DNA from: Raphanus sativus | Taxonomy: Eukaryota > Streptophyta > Magnoliopsida > Brassicales > Brassicaceae | Direction: 5' to 3' | DNA: 64,000 nt | Assembly (NCBI RefSeq): GCF_000801105.2 | Contig: NC_079514.1 | Coordinates: 15,106,293-15,170,292 of the forward strand | Shown: one piece after another, positions 37,194 through 49,892 of the stretch | Position numbering within the stretch: position 1 is the first letter of the stretch | Layout of the letters: each line of letters opens with the position of its first letter | The notes under the pieces: generated by a model | Seen by the model: the letters and a program-made list of their open reading frames with translations, nothing else | Database searches by the model: none | What the model was told of the DNA's origin: nothing | Made by a program: the position numbers and the translations under genes

Positions 37194-37972
37194 ACGATCT
37201 GTACAAATGTTAAGAACCAAATATTCATATTAGTACGTCACTGTTTTTATATTTGGTGGTGACTTTCATGTGACATAGTTCTATTTTTAATGATGTTATT
37301 ATCCAGCTAATAAAGTTTGAAAAAGGGAAATTTACATGTAGACTAAAGACTGTCTAGCTCTAGCCCCTTAACTTGTTTATTATCTCATTCATTTCCCTAT
37401 ATACTTAGCAGATACGCATGGTTCTCATGGCGCGCTGCCTTTTTGATTTTGGGTTACAGTGTTCACACTAATTTGGATAATTTATTAGTACTATATATTT
37501 TTTTATTAGTACTATATTGTTCCACTATATTTAGATATTTCAACTTATTTTTAGTTTTTTGTGATTTAAAACAAACAAAAAAGTCACAAAGATATTTTAC
37601 TAGTTATTACAAAATCTCAAAGATTATATTCATGCATCAAATATCTAATAATGATATTGCCATACATTTTATTTTGTAACACTTAATACTACCATACATA
37701 AATAGGGAAAAGTATATGTATACATAATTAATTAGAAAATAGAAAAAAATCTGTAAGATAAACACTCTGACGTCAACGCGTAACACGCAGCATCGCCCAG
37801 ACCTTAAATAAATATATCACATAAGCAAAAGCTGTATATAATTTCTTTAAAGACTCAAAGTCCTGTTAATTTACATAGTAAAATGATTATGTCGCTTCCT
37901 CGATTATTTATGCACCATGATTTCCTTACGGATTCATCTAATATTAATATTAATTAATATTAATTGGCACCT

Positions 37973-37978
<6 letters not shown>
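37194..37978. other. PAP7-PAP8 intergenic region
   Basis: 920 bp separate the PAP7 stop from the PAP8 start; this stretch should include the PAP7 3' UTR and the PAP8 promoter. No other gene was seen. Confidence 0.6.

Positions 37979-38044
<66 letters not shown>
37979..38044 (+). repeat. (CT)n microsatellite upstream of PAP8
   Basis: About 66 bp of uninterrupted CT repeats end about 70 bp before the PAP8 start codon, directly upstream of a TATA-like AATATATAC (38050-38058). It therefore sits in the core promoter or leader. Confidence 0.95.
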
Positions 38045-38049
<5 letters not shown>

Positions 38050-38113
38050 CAATATATACATTGGTTTTTCTTGATGTTCTTAAGACCAGAGAAAGCAATT
38101 AAGGAGAACTAAG

Positions 38114-41100
38114 ATGAAGAAGTTCAGGGTGCGTTTGATTTTTCTTATCCTATGTATGTTCTTCAATGGTTCTTTGTCAAAGCTTGAAAGGCTAGAGCAT
38201 CCGGTGACGAAATCTGATGGCTCTTTGAATATTCTGGTCGTCGGAGATTGGGGACGACAAGGAGGTTTTAATCAATCTCTCGTTGCACATCAGGTAACAA
38301 TAATATTTTCTTATCGATGGATTGACAAAAATAAGACGAGTACAACGTTGAACAGTGTAAAACATATACATGCGTGTTCAAGGTAGCAAATACAGCAATA
38401 GATTAAAAGTAATTTGGTGGATGCAACAGATGTTTCGGATGTTTGGCTTGTAGGATAGAAATGCACTATATATCAGGACTATGTAATGATTATACCACCA
38501 AAATGATTAGGTTTGGTTTTTAGTGGAAACGTGTTTTCATTTTAATCTGATTGTTAATTTTGTTTTTCCATTCAACTCATTCAGTAGGTCTGCTATAGAT
38601 TTGGAACCCGAGAAATTTAGGATACCCAGATTCGGATCCGTAATTTTAGTATCATGATTCGGATCTCTTTCCGAGTTTCGGATATTCATCTAGATACTGT
38701 GATATTTGTAAGTATTCAAATCCGGATCCAAATCCATACGAATAACTAAAAATAAATAAAAATATTTTTTAAAAATTCAAAAAATCTAAAAATATTATAT
38801 AAATTAAATACTTTTACAAAATTTATGAATTTATTTATGCATATATTATTATTTAAATTACAGTGTAATATTATAAGACTAATTTTATGTATAAATATTA
38901 ATAAATCAACTATAATTATTACTAAAATTTTAAATTTAATATATTTAAAAAATTCGGATTCGGATATCCGGACCTAAAAATCAAGATATCCGGACCTAAA
39001 AATCAAGATATTCGGATCCGGATTCGACGGATCTGTTTTACTACTCATATCCCGATCATGGCACCTTGGATATCTTATTTTTGGAGCGGATTTGGATCAG
39101 ATTTCGGATCAGATTCGGATCCCATATAATAAATCTCAGCTCTAATAAATATTAATAAATCAATTATAATTATTAATGAAATTCTAAATTTATATATTTA
39201 AAAAATTCGGATCTGGATTCGGATATCTAGACTTAAAAATTAAGATTTCCAGATCCGGATTCGAAAGATCCGACATTTGACTACTCCGATCCTGATCTGG
39301 ACACCCCGGATATTCTATCCCAGATCTCTTATTTTCGGAGTAGATTAGGATCGGGTCTCGCGTAATAAGTCCCAGCCCTACCATTCATCATTTGGGCATC
39401 TATTTGTATGTTGCGTACAGTACTTTCTAATATGAAAGTCCTTCACTCTACGCAATACATAGACTTTGAATTGATTGAAAAATCATATTATTTTGGAAAA
39501 TAGTTGAACAACATATTCCTGAAAATATTCTTGTAATTGAAGAGTTGATACGTTTCATTACAAAGCATATTCCCTAAGTGATGAAAAAAGAAGCTTAAAT
39601 TCTGATTCAGTATAAAACTAAACAATAAATAAAACTAACATATCGTAACTAAGACGACTTTTGTTTGGTATTCAATATTGTTATTTTATTGTAAATTTAA
39701 TTAAGAAAATAGTGAACCCAGATACTGTTAAATTCTAGAGAGCCACGACACGATCAAATTTTGAAAAATGGCAGATGGGAATTGTGGGAAAGCAACTAGA
39801 CATAGATTTTGTCATATCAGTAGGAGATAATTTCTATGACGACGGTTTAAAAGGTGACACTGATCCTGCGTTTGAAGCCTCTTTCTCTCGTATCTACACT
39901 CATCCTAGTCTCCAAAAACAGTGGTATTCTGGTAATATAGCTTGCCTCTTAATGATTAACTAATAAAAAATAATTGTGTTATCTATGAATAATAAATGTG
40001 CGAGGTTTCAAACTCTAATATTATTGCAGTTTTGGGGAACCATGATTACAGAGGAAATGTTTCAGCACAACTAAGTCATGCTCTCACCCAAAAAGATTGG
40101 AGATGGTTTTGTCGCAGATCTTTTGTCTTATGCTCAGGTTCAATTTTTTTTTTGTTTTCTTTTTATGTATCAGAAAAGGTTAATGACGGTAAAGTTGGAT
40201 TTGAAAGATAAAACAAGAAGAAAACTTGAGATCTACGTTGGAGAGAGAGAAAGAAAATAGTGCTCTGTTCCATCTCTAACAAAACTGCCGCTGTTTGTGT
40301 CTCCGGCCGACGGGTTTGGCTCCCTTAGCCACCGTCGGTCCGGCTCTTCTCTCTCTTTTTTTTTTCTTCGGTGCATGCGTATATTGGAAGGCCTGGGTTC
40401 GCAGGGACCTTTTTTCCTTTGCTTTCCTCGGCTCCGGGATGAGAAGAATCTCTTATCTTTCTCATCGCCGCTTTCATCTCCAGTATCGTATCTCATGATA
40501 GATGGATGGTTGGCTTATCGACTCTGAGGCCGCGCCGTTTCCCTCTAAGGTGGTGGTTGCCGGCTTTCGTCTCTTTGGATTTGCTCGCACTGTATGTTGG
40601 GTCGATTGTGTGAGGTTGGTGGCCAAGCTTGGAGGAGATTGCGAGTACGATGCTCTCTGAGGTTGTGGCGTAAGTGTTGAACCTGAATTCCTCTACTTCC
40701 GATACTGTTGTTGGAAGTGGCGTTCGGTGTTCGTGTTGAGTTCCCGGTGTTTTCCGGTGGGAAGTATCTGGTTTGGTTTCAGTGGCGACTTCCAATTGCA
40801 GACAAAGACGGTGACTATTGCTTCCGATGGCGAGACGACCGATGGTCTCGGCGGTGACTTCCTCGGCTGAGTTGGTGTTGGCGGAACCATCAACACGCGT
40901 TGTTCTGGATCCTTCGGGTTGGACACGTGGTGGGGTGGAGGTTGGGACACGAATTTTAGTTGGGTCGGGAAGTTTCGGTGTCCAATGGGCTAGGTTTGTC
41001 TTTTTGTATGGGTTCGATTTCTTTGGGCCGTTGTATTTCGTTTTTAGTTGGCCTTTTAAAGCTTTAATAATATTATTTTTAGATGGCAAAAAAAAAAAGT

Positions 41101-42118
41101 TGGATTTGAAAGATTTCTTGGATTTTGACTTAAAACTGGCTTTTAAATTTACCGTTGAATAATACTATACCACAGGTTGATATGTAAATATACATGGCCT
41201 TGGTACGGTCTAATAATACTCAATTCTTAAGTTTGAAATTCAAGCTATGATAATATTATAAACACTCTTTTAAACTGAAGTTTTTGTTTGGTTTTTGTTC
41301 CTTTAGTTAGCTCGATATTCATTTCATTTTTTCGGATAGTAAGAAGTAAAATAAAATATAACCAAATTAATAGATCATTTTTACATTAGACTAATTTGGT
41401 AATTTGTGAATAATATTATATAGTTTTTAGTGAAAAATCTTTAAATTATTTTTGAATCCGTCCACTCAGCTAATATTTTAATGTTTAAAATTTTGACTTG
41501 CGAACTGTTAACATAATGTATTTCCATCTATAATTCTATTTATTTTGAACTAAAACAATTAAAAATTTATCACTGAAACGTTGTAAAATAATTTACGGAA
41601 GTTTGTAAATTTATTGATAAAAGTTTATAAATCCCTTGCTACGCAAGTTGGTTGAATAGTGATAACTGTTTTTGTGGCTATAGGAATGGTGGAGTTTTTC
41701 TTCGTGGACACAAATCCATTTGTAGATGAATACTTCACAGATCCAGAAGATCATACTTATGACTGGAGCAACGTGTTACCTAGAGATAAATATATCTCCA
41801 GCCTTTTACATGTAAATACATTTTGTTTCTGAAAGATTAATAATCAGAAAATCTCCATCTTCGTTTTGAGATAGTCTAACAATAATTTTTGCTATCGAAA
41901 TATAGGATTTAGATTTAGAGATGAAAAAGTCGCGTGCCACATGGAAATTTGTCGTGGGGCATCATGGGATCAAAACCGCAGGTCAACATGGTGTGACCCA
42001 AGAGCTAGTCGATCAACTTCTTCCTATTCTGGAGGTAAATTGTTTAATAATGATTCATTAAATAATTCATTAGATCATTAAATAGATCATGTTATTATTA
42101 TTATTATTATTGTTATTA

Positions 42119-42190
<72 letters not shown>

Positions 42191-42786
42191 ACTTTTTTGA
42201 CTTTATTAAGTACTTTGTTGTGGTTCTTTTATTTATTACTGAAGGAGAATAAAGTGGATTTGTACATAAACGGACATGATCATTGCTTGCAACACATTGG
42301 GTCTGACGGGTAAAACTCTATTTACATGTTCTTTTAATCAAAATGAGGTGTTGGTTTACATTCTTGAATGGAAAGAAAACACGAAATCAGTTTCTTTGAA
42401 TTTAATTGAGTGTTTAGGTCAAACATTTAGTTAAGTTTAAGAAATGAGTTTCTTTGAATTTATTTTAGTTTTTATGTCCAACATTCAGTCAAGTTTAAGT
42501 GTTTACTATTAAGACAAAATCTAAATAATTCATTGTTTCAAATTGGTGAAGTGAGATTCAATTTCTGACAAGTGGAGGAGGATCAAAGGCATGGAGAGGA
42601 GTTATTTTGCCATGGGACCCAAAAGAACTCAAACTTTATTACGACGGACAAGGTTTCATGTCGCTTCATATCACTCACTCTCAAGTCAAGTTCATCTACT
42701 ATGACATTTCTGGCAATGTTCTTCACCAATCCACCTTGCCCAAAAAGTCCAAAACTTTTGGTTCCATTAAAAGATTATTCATCTAA
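38114..42786 (+). CDS. PAP8: Purple acid phosphatase 8 (low-molecular-weight type)
   Basis: A paralogue of the upstream PAP7, with the same seven-exon layout: 38114-38293, 39775-39931, 40030-40137, 41684-41811, 41906-42034, 42245-42309, 42552-42786 (1002 nt, 333 residues). Signal peptide [16 protein letters not shown]. Metal-ligand motifs are all present: [22 protein letters not shown] and GHDH. The stretch [15 protein letters not shown] spans the exon 2/3 junction as in PAP7. It matches Arabidopsis PAP8 ([34 protein letters not shown]). The exon 3 donor is a weak GTTCAA and the exon 7 acceptor lacks a strong pyrimidine tract, but no alternative keeps the frame. Intron 1 holds a rearranged repeat, intron 3 a retroposon, and intron 5 a TTA microsatellite. 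Probably functional. Confidence 0.93.
38885..39400. repeat. Tandem repeat, period 253 bp, in PAP8 intron 1
   Basis: Two diverged copies share TTAAAAAATTCGGAT (38945 and 39198), the surrounding AAT(T/C)ATAATTATTA block and several GGATATCCGG/GGATCCGGATTCG motifs. A related degenerate segment precedes them from about 38600. It is probably a fragment of a dispersed Brassica repeat. Confidence 0.7.
40210..41095 (+). mobile_element. Poly(A) retroposon in PAP8 intron 3
   Basis: An 886-bp GC-richer insertion ending in a poly(A) run. It is flanked by a 19-bp direct repeat AAAGTTGGATTTGAAAGAT (40191-40209 and 41096-41114). This is the mark of target-primed reverse transcription. No LINE protein domain is recognisable and none of the overlapping open frames looks like a protein. 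The size, poly(A) tail and lack of coding capacity recall the Sadhu-type retroposons of Brassicaceae, but I could not confirm sequence identity. A 5'-truncated LINE 3' end or processed transcript are alternatives. Confidence 0.88.
42090..42187 (+). repeat. (TTA)n microsatellite in PAP8 intron 5
   Basis: About 98 bp of TTA repeats with a few GTT interruptions at the 5' end. The long leucine-only open frame here is an artefact of the repeat. Confidence 0.95.
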
Positions 42787-43056
42787 AAAGATTGAGAGAT
42801 TCAAGCATATACTTTAATTTGAGATTGTTTATTTATAAGAGAACAAGAGATGTATCCATTTCCATTGTTGTGTGGGTTATGTGAGACCGCATGATGTGCA
42901 CATCATTTTTCTTTCTGCCTCAAGTTAGCAAAATATTTCACAAAATTCTATATAATTTCTAAATTGTGTGATCAAATATGGCTTTTAATTAATGATTTGG
43001 AAAGCAAACTCACGGAGTAAAATTGTTATTATCACAACCTTGCAACTGGATTCTCA

Positions 43057-43309
43057 GAGCATCTCCAAAGGTTCACTCTATTTTTTACTCTAAAATAAAG
43101 TGATTTTATAATAGAGATAGAGTTTGCTCCAATGGTATTCTATTTTACAGTAAAAAATAGAGTGATGAACAAAAAAAAACAACTTACTCTATATTTGGAG
43201 TAAACTTATTTTTCACTCTATTAAAGAGTGAGAAATAAAATACCATTGAAATATTTTTTATTCTAAACTTTATTTTAGAATGAAAAATAGAATGGAATTG
43301 GAGATGCTC
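43057..43309. mobile_element. Tourist-like MITE 3 downstream of PAP8
   Basis: 253 bp with ends GAGCATCTCCAAAGG and GGAATTGGAGATGCTC, and internal inverted ACTCTATTTTT/AAAAATAGAGTG motifs. The flanking trinucleotides are TCA and TTA, so the target duplication has one mismatch. Same family as the two MITEs in PAP7. Confidence 0.8.
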
Positions 43310-44869
43310 TTAGTGTATGATTCTTTCAAGCTACCCGTTCGCCATCATTACATAGATCGCGACGCAAGATCGGCTCTCATCTAGAGACAGATGGCAAAGG
43401 TGAATCAAAATGCTCACAATATTTGTGTTTTATGCAAAAGAGCTTTAGAATCACGAGACCATCTTTTATTTTAATAAAGCTACTCAAGTAAGATAAATAA
43501 ATTAATACCTCATCAAAGGAGTTCTGGAAAACGCATATACAGATATTGGTCTCAGTACAAACGGCCATGGTTTGTCATTACTTCGACGACCCCACATTAC
43601 TACTTTTATATATAGTATGCATTTTAAGCTACTAGTACACTCTCTATGGATAAAGACAAACAATCAAAAACATGATAAAAATATTCTACCATCGACAATG
43701 ATTCGGAGTATTATCAACAAGACAATCCGAAGTCTGCTAAGCATTTTCGTGAAACAGAAAACAAGAAGTATGAGAGTATTCTCATCTTATGGTTCTCTTC
43801 CAAAACTCAATAACTAGATTGAACTGTGTATAAATCAGATTATGAAGCTTTTGATGTAAAACTGTTTCTAATGAATATATAATATTACTATTGTACGCTC
43901 TTTAAAAACAAAGTTTTCTTCAAATACCGTTTTTTAATTATACAGTGATATCATGACCTTTACCAAAACGGATCATATTTAACTACATATTAGCAGTCTA
44001 CGTTTTCGGTTTCATGTCTCTGGAGATGCCGAACTTTTAATTCCCCATTAGTTGGGCCTTAAACCTAGTGGCTTCAACCGTATTGGGCTTCACTCTCAAG
44101 TTAATCACCACTGGACCACAAACGTCGTTTCTTCAACTATCTTCTCTATTCTCATGGAAACATCTTGTTCCGTCGTAATGGTGTAGACTCCACATGCTTA
44201 TCATTTTGCTTATCTTTAAGCAAATCATAGAAAATCATGTGAAAGAGTTTTGAAAACAATAGGGACCCACACAATTTTTAAACTATTACCTTCACCTATA
44301 ATGTTATAAGCCACATTGATTACTGCCAAACTCATGGACGCTTCGATGTACTAAACCCTGGCTTAGCAACCAAACCATTCAGCCCGCAGCTCAGCTGATG
44401 CTGCCTGATATAGCCCTCTACTAACCTCAATTCTGCAAACAAATGTGTAGGCTAAATCTTGGGAGTATTGATCATTGAACACATGGAGCTAACTCAAACA
44501 AGTATTTGGAGAACATGTAGTCTTTTCTTTCCTCTCTCTTCTTTCTTCTCTGATTTTTTTTCTTTTTTGATTTTTTTTGTCTGCAAAGTGTATGCGAATA
44601 ATGAGGTTATAGAAAATTTTCCTACCCCTTGTTTCTAGCATTATATGATCATTCCATTGAAATATAATAATGGGCTCGCCTGAAAAATTTCCTATCCCTC
44701 TTAAACGCACGAAATCATTTCAATATGTTTCTTTCTTAGATGCCAAAGAGAGGTGAGAAGGAAACCAGAGAGATACAAAGTTTTACGTTCCAGACTTGTA
44801 GGACGAATCTGATCAAACATATACCAAACCATATAACAAGCAAGTTAAGTTGATTAAGGTTCAGGGGCA
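43310..44869. other. Intergenic region downstream of PAP8
   Basis: No gene was recognised. Small open frames here (for example 43572-43817) carry no motif and no supporting splice signals. Confidence 0.5.
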
Positions 44870-46499
44870 AACATATGCTTTACGGTATGGGGTCACGTGC
44901 CCCCTACTGATTTCTAATTTTTCTTTTATAGTGTGAGTAAATTTGATCATATGTTCTTAGTTTGAGTAAATAAAAGAGAAAAGTGCCCCCAGTTCTTATA
45001 TATTTTAAAATGTTTTTGTACTGTGCCCCCAACTAAAAAGATTTCTGGAACTACCCCTGTTAAGGTTGGAATTCAACATTGGTTCCTTCAAACTTTCTTA
45101 GCTAGCATGAGTGTTATTGGCAGGTGATTCATTTGGTGTTTCCATTTAGTACACCATCCATTCAATAACCTCAAATAATTGTGTTAGAGAGTGGTTAAAT
45201 AGTAAGTTAAAATTGAAAAGTTCACCATCTATTTCTTGACTCTATAAACTCTATAAATCATATAAAATAAAACACAAAATAAAACTCAATATCAGTATTA
45301 CCTCCTCCTGACTTAAACAATATTGTCCTCAATGTTATACAGTATAAGATTGGTGAAAAAAATAAATCATACAAAAAAATTTAACAAGGAAAAATGGTCT
45401 TCTTGTCGCTAGGAGTGTCGAACGATACAATGAAGTTGTGCTCGATACTCATGATGATCTATCGATCGACATTGATCAGGTGTCGGTTGATGCTTGTTGC
45501 AGACTTGTTTTCCTTGGTTCTCTTTTTTTTAACTTGGAAATAAAACCAAATTAAAATTTACTAATGGGTGGCCTTGTTTATAGTATTTAGCTTGACGTTT
45601 TGGTGGTTTTGGTATAGAGGTAACTGAGTACTTGTTTGGTAAAAAGTATCAATATCTTCTTTACTCATCTCGAACCAAGTACCAACAAAGCTTTTTGATG
45701 GCTTTTTCTTCTCTACTTCTGTGCTTTTGTTATCTGTGAATAATCTCATGTGTGTCATCCACTTTCAGTTCTAGTACTTCCATTCTTTTACTCAACCATG
45801 CAATATTGTTGTTGAGAGGAAATTAGATTGCATCAATCTTTTTGTATCTCATCAATCATCCTATCATGAGCTGTAAAAACATCATCAATCAATTCTTTGA
45901 TATGATATATACTTTATGTCTTAGACCCTGGTGTACAATGGGGGTGTAGGATGAACTCCAGGCATCTGAAAACATCCCTTATACTGTGGTAAACTCAAGT
46001 AGCATCCTCCCAAACTATCTTCCATCTCAAGTATTGCTTATATGTCTTCCTTTGACACATTGATTATCCTTCCATCCATATCATGTGCATTGTCATCTTC
46101 ATCTCTGTAAAGTACTTACTCATCCGGTGAGATCTTCTAGGAGCTGTAACTACGAAACTGTCTCAATATTATGGACTTGCAAGAGTGTTTACTGATGTTA
46201 GATGGGTGTCGATCGACACCTCATCGCCATCTTTACACTATGCGCTAGAATCAGAATAACATATTGCCACAAATCCTCGATCATCTCTTATCTCAATGTA
46301 GGGCGTGTGTTCCTTGACAACTCTAAACGGATCATAGAAAACATTCTCGTCTATGAGTGTCAAGCACATCTGATTTGTATGCATGTTGCAAACAGCTCCT
46401 ACAGTAGCCATGAAGGTTCTCCCAAATAATAGAGAAGAATTCTAATATGTTTAAATATCCACGACATAAAAACCCACTAGAAATATGGCATTATCGATT

Positions 46500-47620
46500 T
46501 GTACTTAATTTTTTTTGACAATTCCTCCTGAATCAACCTTAGAGCAATCCTCAAAAGTGAATAAATTTCCATAAGGTTCTATCTTCAGACTTATATGCCA
46601 TCAATTTAGGCATGATAATAACTGAAGAGCTTGTATCACCGAGTGCAGTAGGGTAATTTTCACCTCCAACCATGTAGGGAATAACAAACTTTTCAGGGTC
46701 ACTTTTCTTCTTCAGTACAATCCTTTGTTTCATCTTCTCTCTGACCTGATGTATACGCTCTTTGTCCTCTTCTATCTCTCTCCTTTCTCTGAAAATCCTC
46801 TAGATTTTCTAGGTCTAGTAAGCCTCATCGAGTGGCATATCCTAAGGATTCTTAGTACCCTCTTGGTAAAATTATCCATCTCTTTATCATTAGCTCTTTC
46901 CTTAGATACTTAGGAACCTCATTCTTCTTCCTTTTCCCAATAGAATCTGCCCCTCAGTAGACTGCTCAACAGTCATAGGCTCTAGTGCATCTTCATGTTG
47001 CTGATTGGTGTTCATTGTTGGCTCCGTCGATGTAATGTTCGAGTTGCATTCAAATGGTTTGCATCAATGCTTGGCAATCGAACTCGATACATCATAGGTG
47101 GGTATCGGTCATTGCTCAGCTGTTAGTGACAAACGATACTTACCATTTCATAAGATCCCTTGGTTTCTTCAAGGGGTGTCGATCGGTGCTCAGCTGACGC
47201 TGTCGATCGACACCAGTGTGAGCTACCAAAAGACATGTAAATTTCAACTTGAAAGTATCATTATTGGAGCTTCTCTTGCTCCACCACTCGCCAAAACTTC
47301 TCTCCAATAATGGCACTCACATGGTGTTTATGTCTATCCTTGTTTTCTCCTTTAATCAGTGCTTCACATTTCTTCACAACTTCACTAATCTGACTCACCT
47401 GAGTCTCCAACTTCTTCAGTCGAGTGTTGAGAGCTTCAAACTAGTCATTTAGATTGTTATATACATCATTTATCTTCTCATTGAAATACACATTAAGCAT
47501 TTGTTGTCCCTCAAGAACCTGATCAAACATTGATTCTATTTTGCTTTATGGAATTATTGGTGCATGATTTTGGTAAAATGAGGCTCCATAGTTGCTGTTG
47601 TTGATGTCGCTGGTTTTGTT
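46500..47620 (-). mobile_element. Athila-like Ty3/Gypsy remnant
   Basis: On the minus strand, gag-like sequence near 47340-47570 reads, with stops, MFDQVLEGQQMLNVYFNEKI, FEALNTRLKKLETQVSQISE and CEALIKG. Protease-like sequence at 46551-46733 reads DPEKFVIPYMVGGENYPTAL and then GDTSSSVIIMPKLM. These match the Athila gag C terminus and aspartic protease region; the catalytic DTG is altered to DTS. The element probably extends on both sides (about 44.9-48.0 kb), where repeated GTCGATCGACACC motifs occur, but no LTR boundary is found. Confidence 0.7.
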
Positions 47621-48860
47621 GTTGTTGTCGAATAGTCTCTAGTACTGTGAACTGTGGTTGTAATAACTCCTCTGATTCTCAAAACAAGTACCACTTCTGT
47701 CGCTTTAGAAGATGATGAATTTACAAGAGTATGTCCTTCTTTGAGAAATTATGATCGATATTTGTCGTTTTCAAGATTTTATTGGAGCACTGGATGGAAT
47801 TTATCTCAATTTTCTCTCGTAAGCGAAATGCATAAGCATACAGAGGTTAAGAACATGAACCTACCCTGAGTACCCTTCTTATATATAACTTCGATATAAA
47901 ATTCATCTATTCTTTTGCGAGTGTGCCGGGTAGAAAACATGACACAAAGCTTATTATGCTAGGAACGAGCCTTCTTTCCACATCCGCCAACAAAATATTT
48001 ATTTTTTGATACTCGATATCCCACAAAAACATGGTATCTTGGTCAGTATTATAGAATTCAGTAACATCTAGATCAATTCAATAAAGGAGGACTGCCAACA
48101 AATACTCGGGAGTTTTTTAACCGAAAAAATTTAAACTTGCGATCAATGGTTGAGTGAACATTTAGTGTGGAAAGCAAAATGGAGAATTTTTTACTGTAAG
48201 CATCAAAAATATTGTTTGACCAAATGGATAAAAATAGCAACAGCAACAATGAAACTACGCTCTTCATAAATAATTAACATCAAGAAGATAATGATCTTTT
48301 GCATTGGAAAAGTAGAGAAAAAAAATCATACACATGGTGATGAGAAGGAATAAGAAGAAGAAGTTGATGACTATGACTGTGGTGGAGATATTCCATATGA
48401 ACCGAATGGTGATACAAACCATGAAATATTTACGTGGTTATATTACTAGTGAGTTAAGTAGGAGACATCAATTATCTTATAAGTTTATGATTTGGTTTTG
48501 TACTAATTCAATTTTAAATAAATATGAATAATTTAAAAGTAAATATTTGGCGGCAGACGACATCTAAATGAATAATATAGAAACAATTGCTGCAATCAGC
48601 TGCACAACATTGAAATGAACAACACAACGAAAATCACCTTGATCAACCACACGACCTTCAAACGAACAACTAACAGCAACATCAAGTCGCAGTCTTTGGT
48701 CGCTGACTCTAGTTGCTAAGGCTGGTGACCAATAAACGGGTATTGCCTAATTTTTTTCTTTTTGAAATAAGCGGCATAATTATGTAAAACTAAAAATTAG
48801 TATACATTTTAGCATTCACACTATAAAAAAAACAGAAAACTATGTGTCATTTTTACAATC
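47621..48860. other. Sequence between the Athila-like remnant and the PAP7-like tail
   Basis: Degenerate, probably transposon-derived. No feature can be supported. Confidence 0.4.
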
Positions 48861-48916
48861 GGTATGTTGCGTTCTGCATCGATGGAACACTTATAAGAAG
48901 GGTATTCACACATACC
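48861..48916 (+). pseudogene. Tail of a PAP7-like gene (last-exon fragment)
   Basis: About 56 bp closely resemble the end of PAP7 exon 7 (37134-37190). Both share GCGTTCTGCATC, ATGGAACACTTATAAG and an AGGG-ATT sequel; the frame reads [15 protein letters not shown] against [15 protein letters not shown] in PAP7. It carries a small deletion upstream and stops abruptly at plastid-derived DNA. No other PAP exon is recognisable nearby. Confidence 0.75.
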
Positions 48917-49779
48917 TCGAGCATTCCTATTTGTTTTTATATGTAAATTAATGGCAAAGATGGTCCAAGTAATAAATGCCCAGGTTTCTTTCGGATCCCA
49001 ATTCTAATATGAACCCCACGTTTCATTAGTCCATACAGCTCCTGAAAGAATGCCGACGGTTAAAAAGATAAATCCGAGACTAATAATATGAAAACTCCAG
49101 TAATCTAATTGTTCAATCAATTGATACCTATAATAATTTCTAGAAAAACTAGAATTAATGTTTTATTGTAGTAAAATATAATTTCTTTCGTTTATGTAGT
49201 AAAGTACATAAACAGAAAAAAAATCATTTAATAAAATTTTATTTTCATATTATTTTTCCAAAAATAGATCCAACCTTGCGAAATGTAATGACTATAAGAG
49301 ATATTGATAATAATGATCCGCATAACAGAGCGCCATAGCCTAATATCATCATACTTACGTGCATTACTAACCACTGGGACTCGAGAGCTGGAACTAATAT
49401 TGCAAACTGAGGCATGTTGTTTAAAAGGCCTGAAGTAGCAAAACCCTGAATGAAAAATAGCACTTGGCGCAGTTATTTCGTTTAAGTGATTTAAAAAAAA
49501 TAAATAGGAAACTATATGAATAATTGCAAAAGCCCATGAAAGAAAATTTAATGATTCATATAAATTTCTTAATGGAAAATGTCCTGAATAAATCCAACGC
49601 GTGAATAATAATCATGTTATACCAAGAAACGTAATTACGATTCCTTTATCTGATGAATCAAAAAATCATTTGATTTCATCTAAATTAACTAATAAAGTTA
49701 AAAAATAAATTAGTAGTACAATTGAAACGACCGAAAAAGATATATGAGTTAATATATGCTCTAAAATTGAAAAAATCAT
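48917..49779 (-). pseudogene. ccsA: Plastid ccsA pseudogene, 3'-truncated
   Basis: Cytochrome c biogenesis protein CcsA (system II haem attachment in plastids). It starts at 49779 ([16 protein letters not shown]) and contains [19 protein letters not shown] and [17 protein letters not shown], the conserved haem-handling region. The W between SY and NW is changed to TAG, and the frame has other disruptions upstream. About the last 40 residues are lost at the junction with the PAP7-like tail. Confidence 0.93.
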
Positions 49780-49892
49780 AAAACATTTGTTAAGAAATAA
49801 TAAATTAATGCTAGGTTTTACCCGATTTTATAAAAAAAAGTCGGGTATTAGTTTGATTATAAAACTTATAATATCTCTTTTATAAGATCTTA

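Noticed and set aside
37979..38044. CT tract as a CRISPR-like or coding repeat
   Set aside because: A simple dinucleotide microsatellite; no spacers and no CRISPR features anywhere in this plant nuclear window.
40233..41162. Several frames of 60-198 codons in PAP8 intron 3
   Set aside because: All lie inside or across the retroposon, are in conflicting frames and strands, and show no domain.
42089..42313. Leucine-rich 74-codon frame
   Set aside because: Created by the TTA microsatellite running into PAP8 exon 6.
49245..49463. 72-codon membrane-protein-like frame as a nuclear gene
   Set aside because: It is the surviving in-frame part of a plastid ccsA pseudogene within a NUPT.
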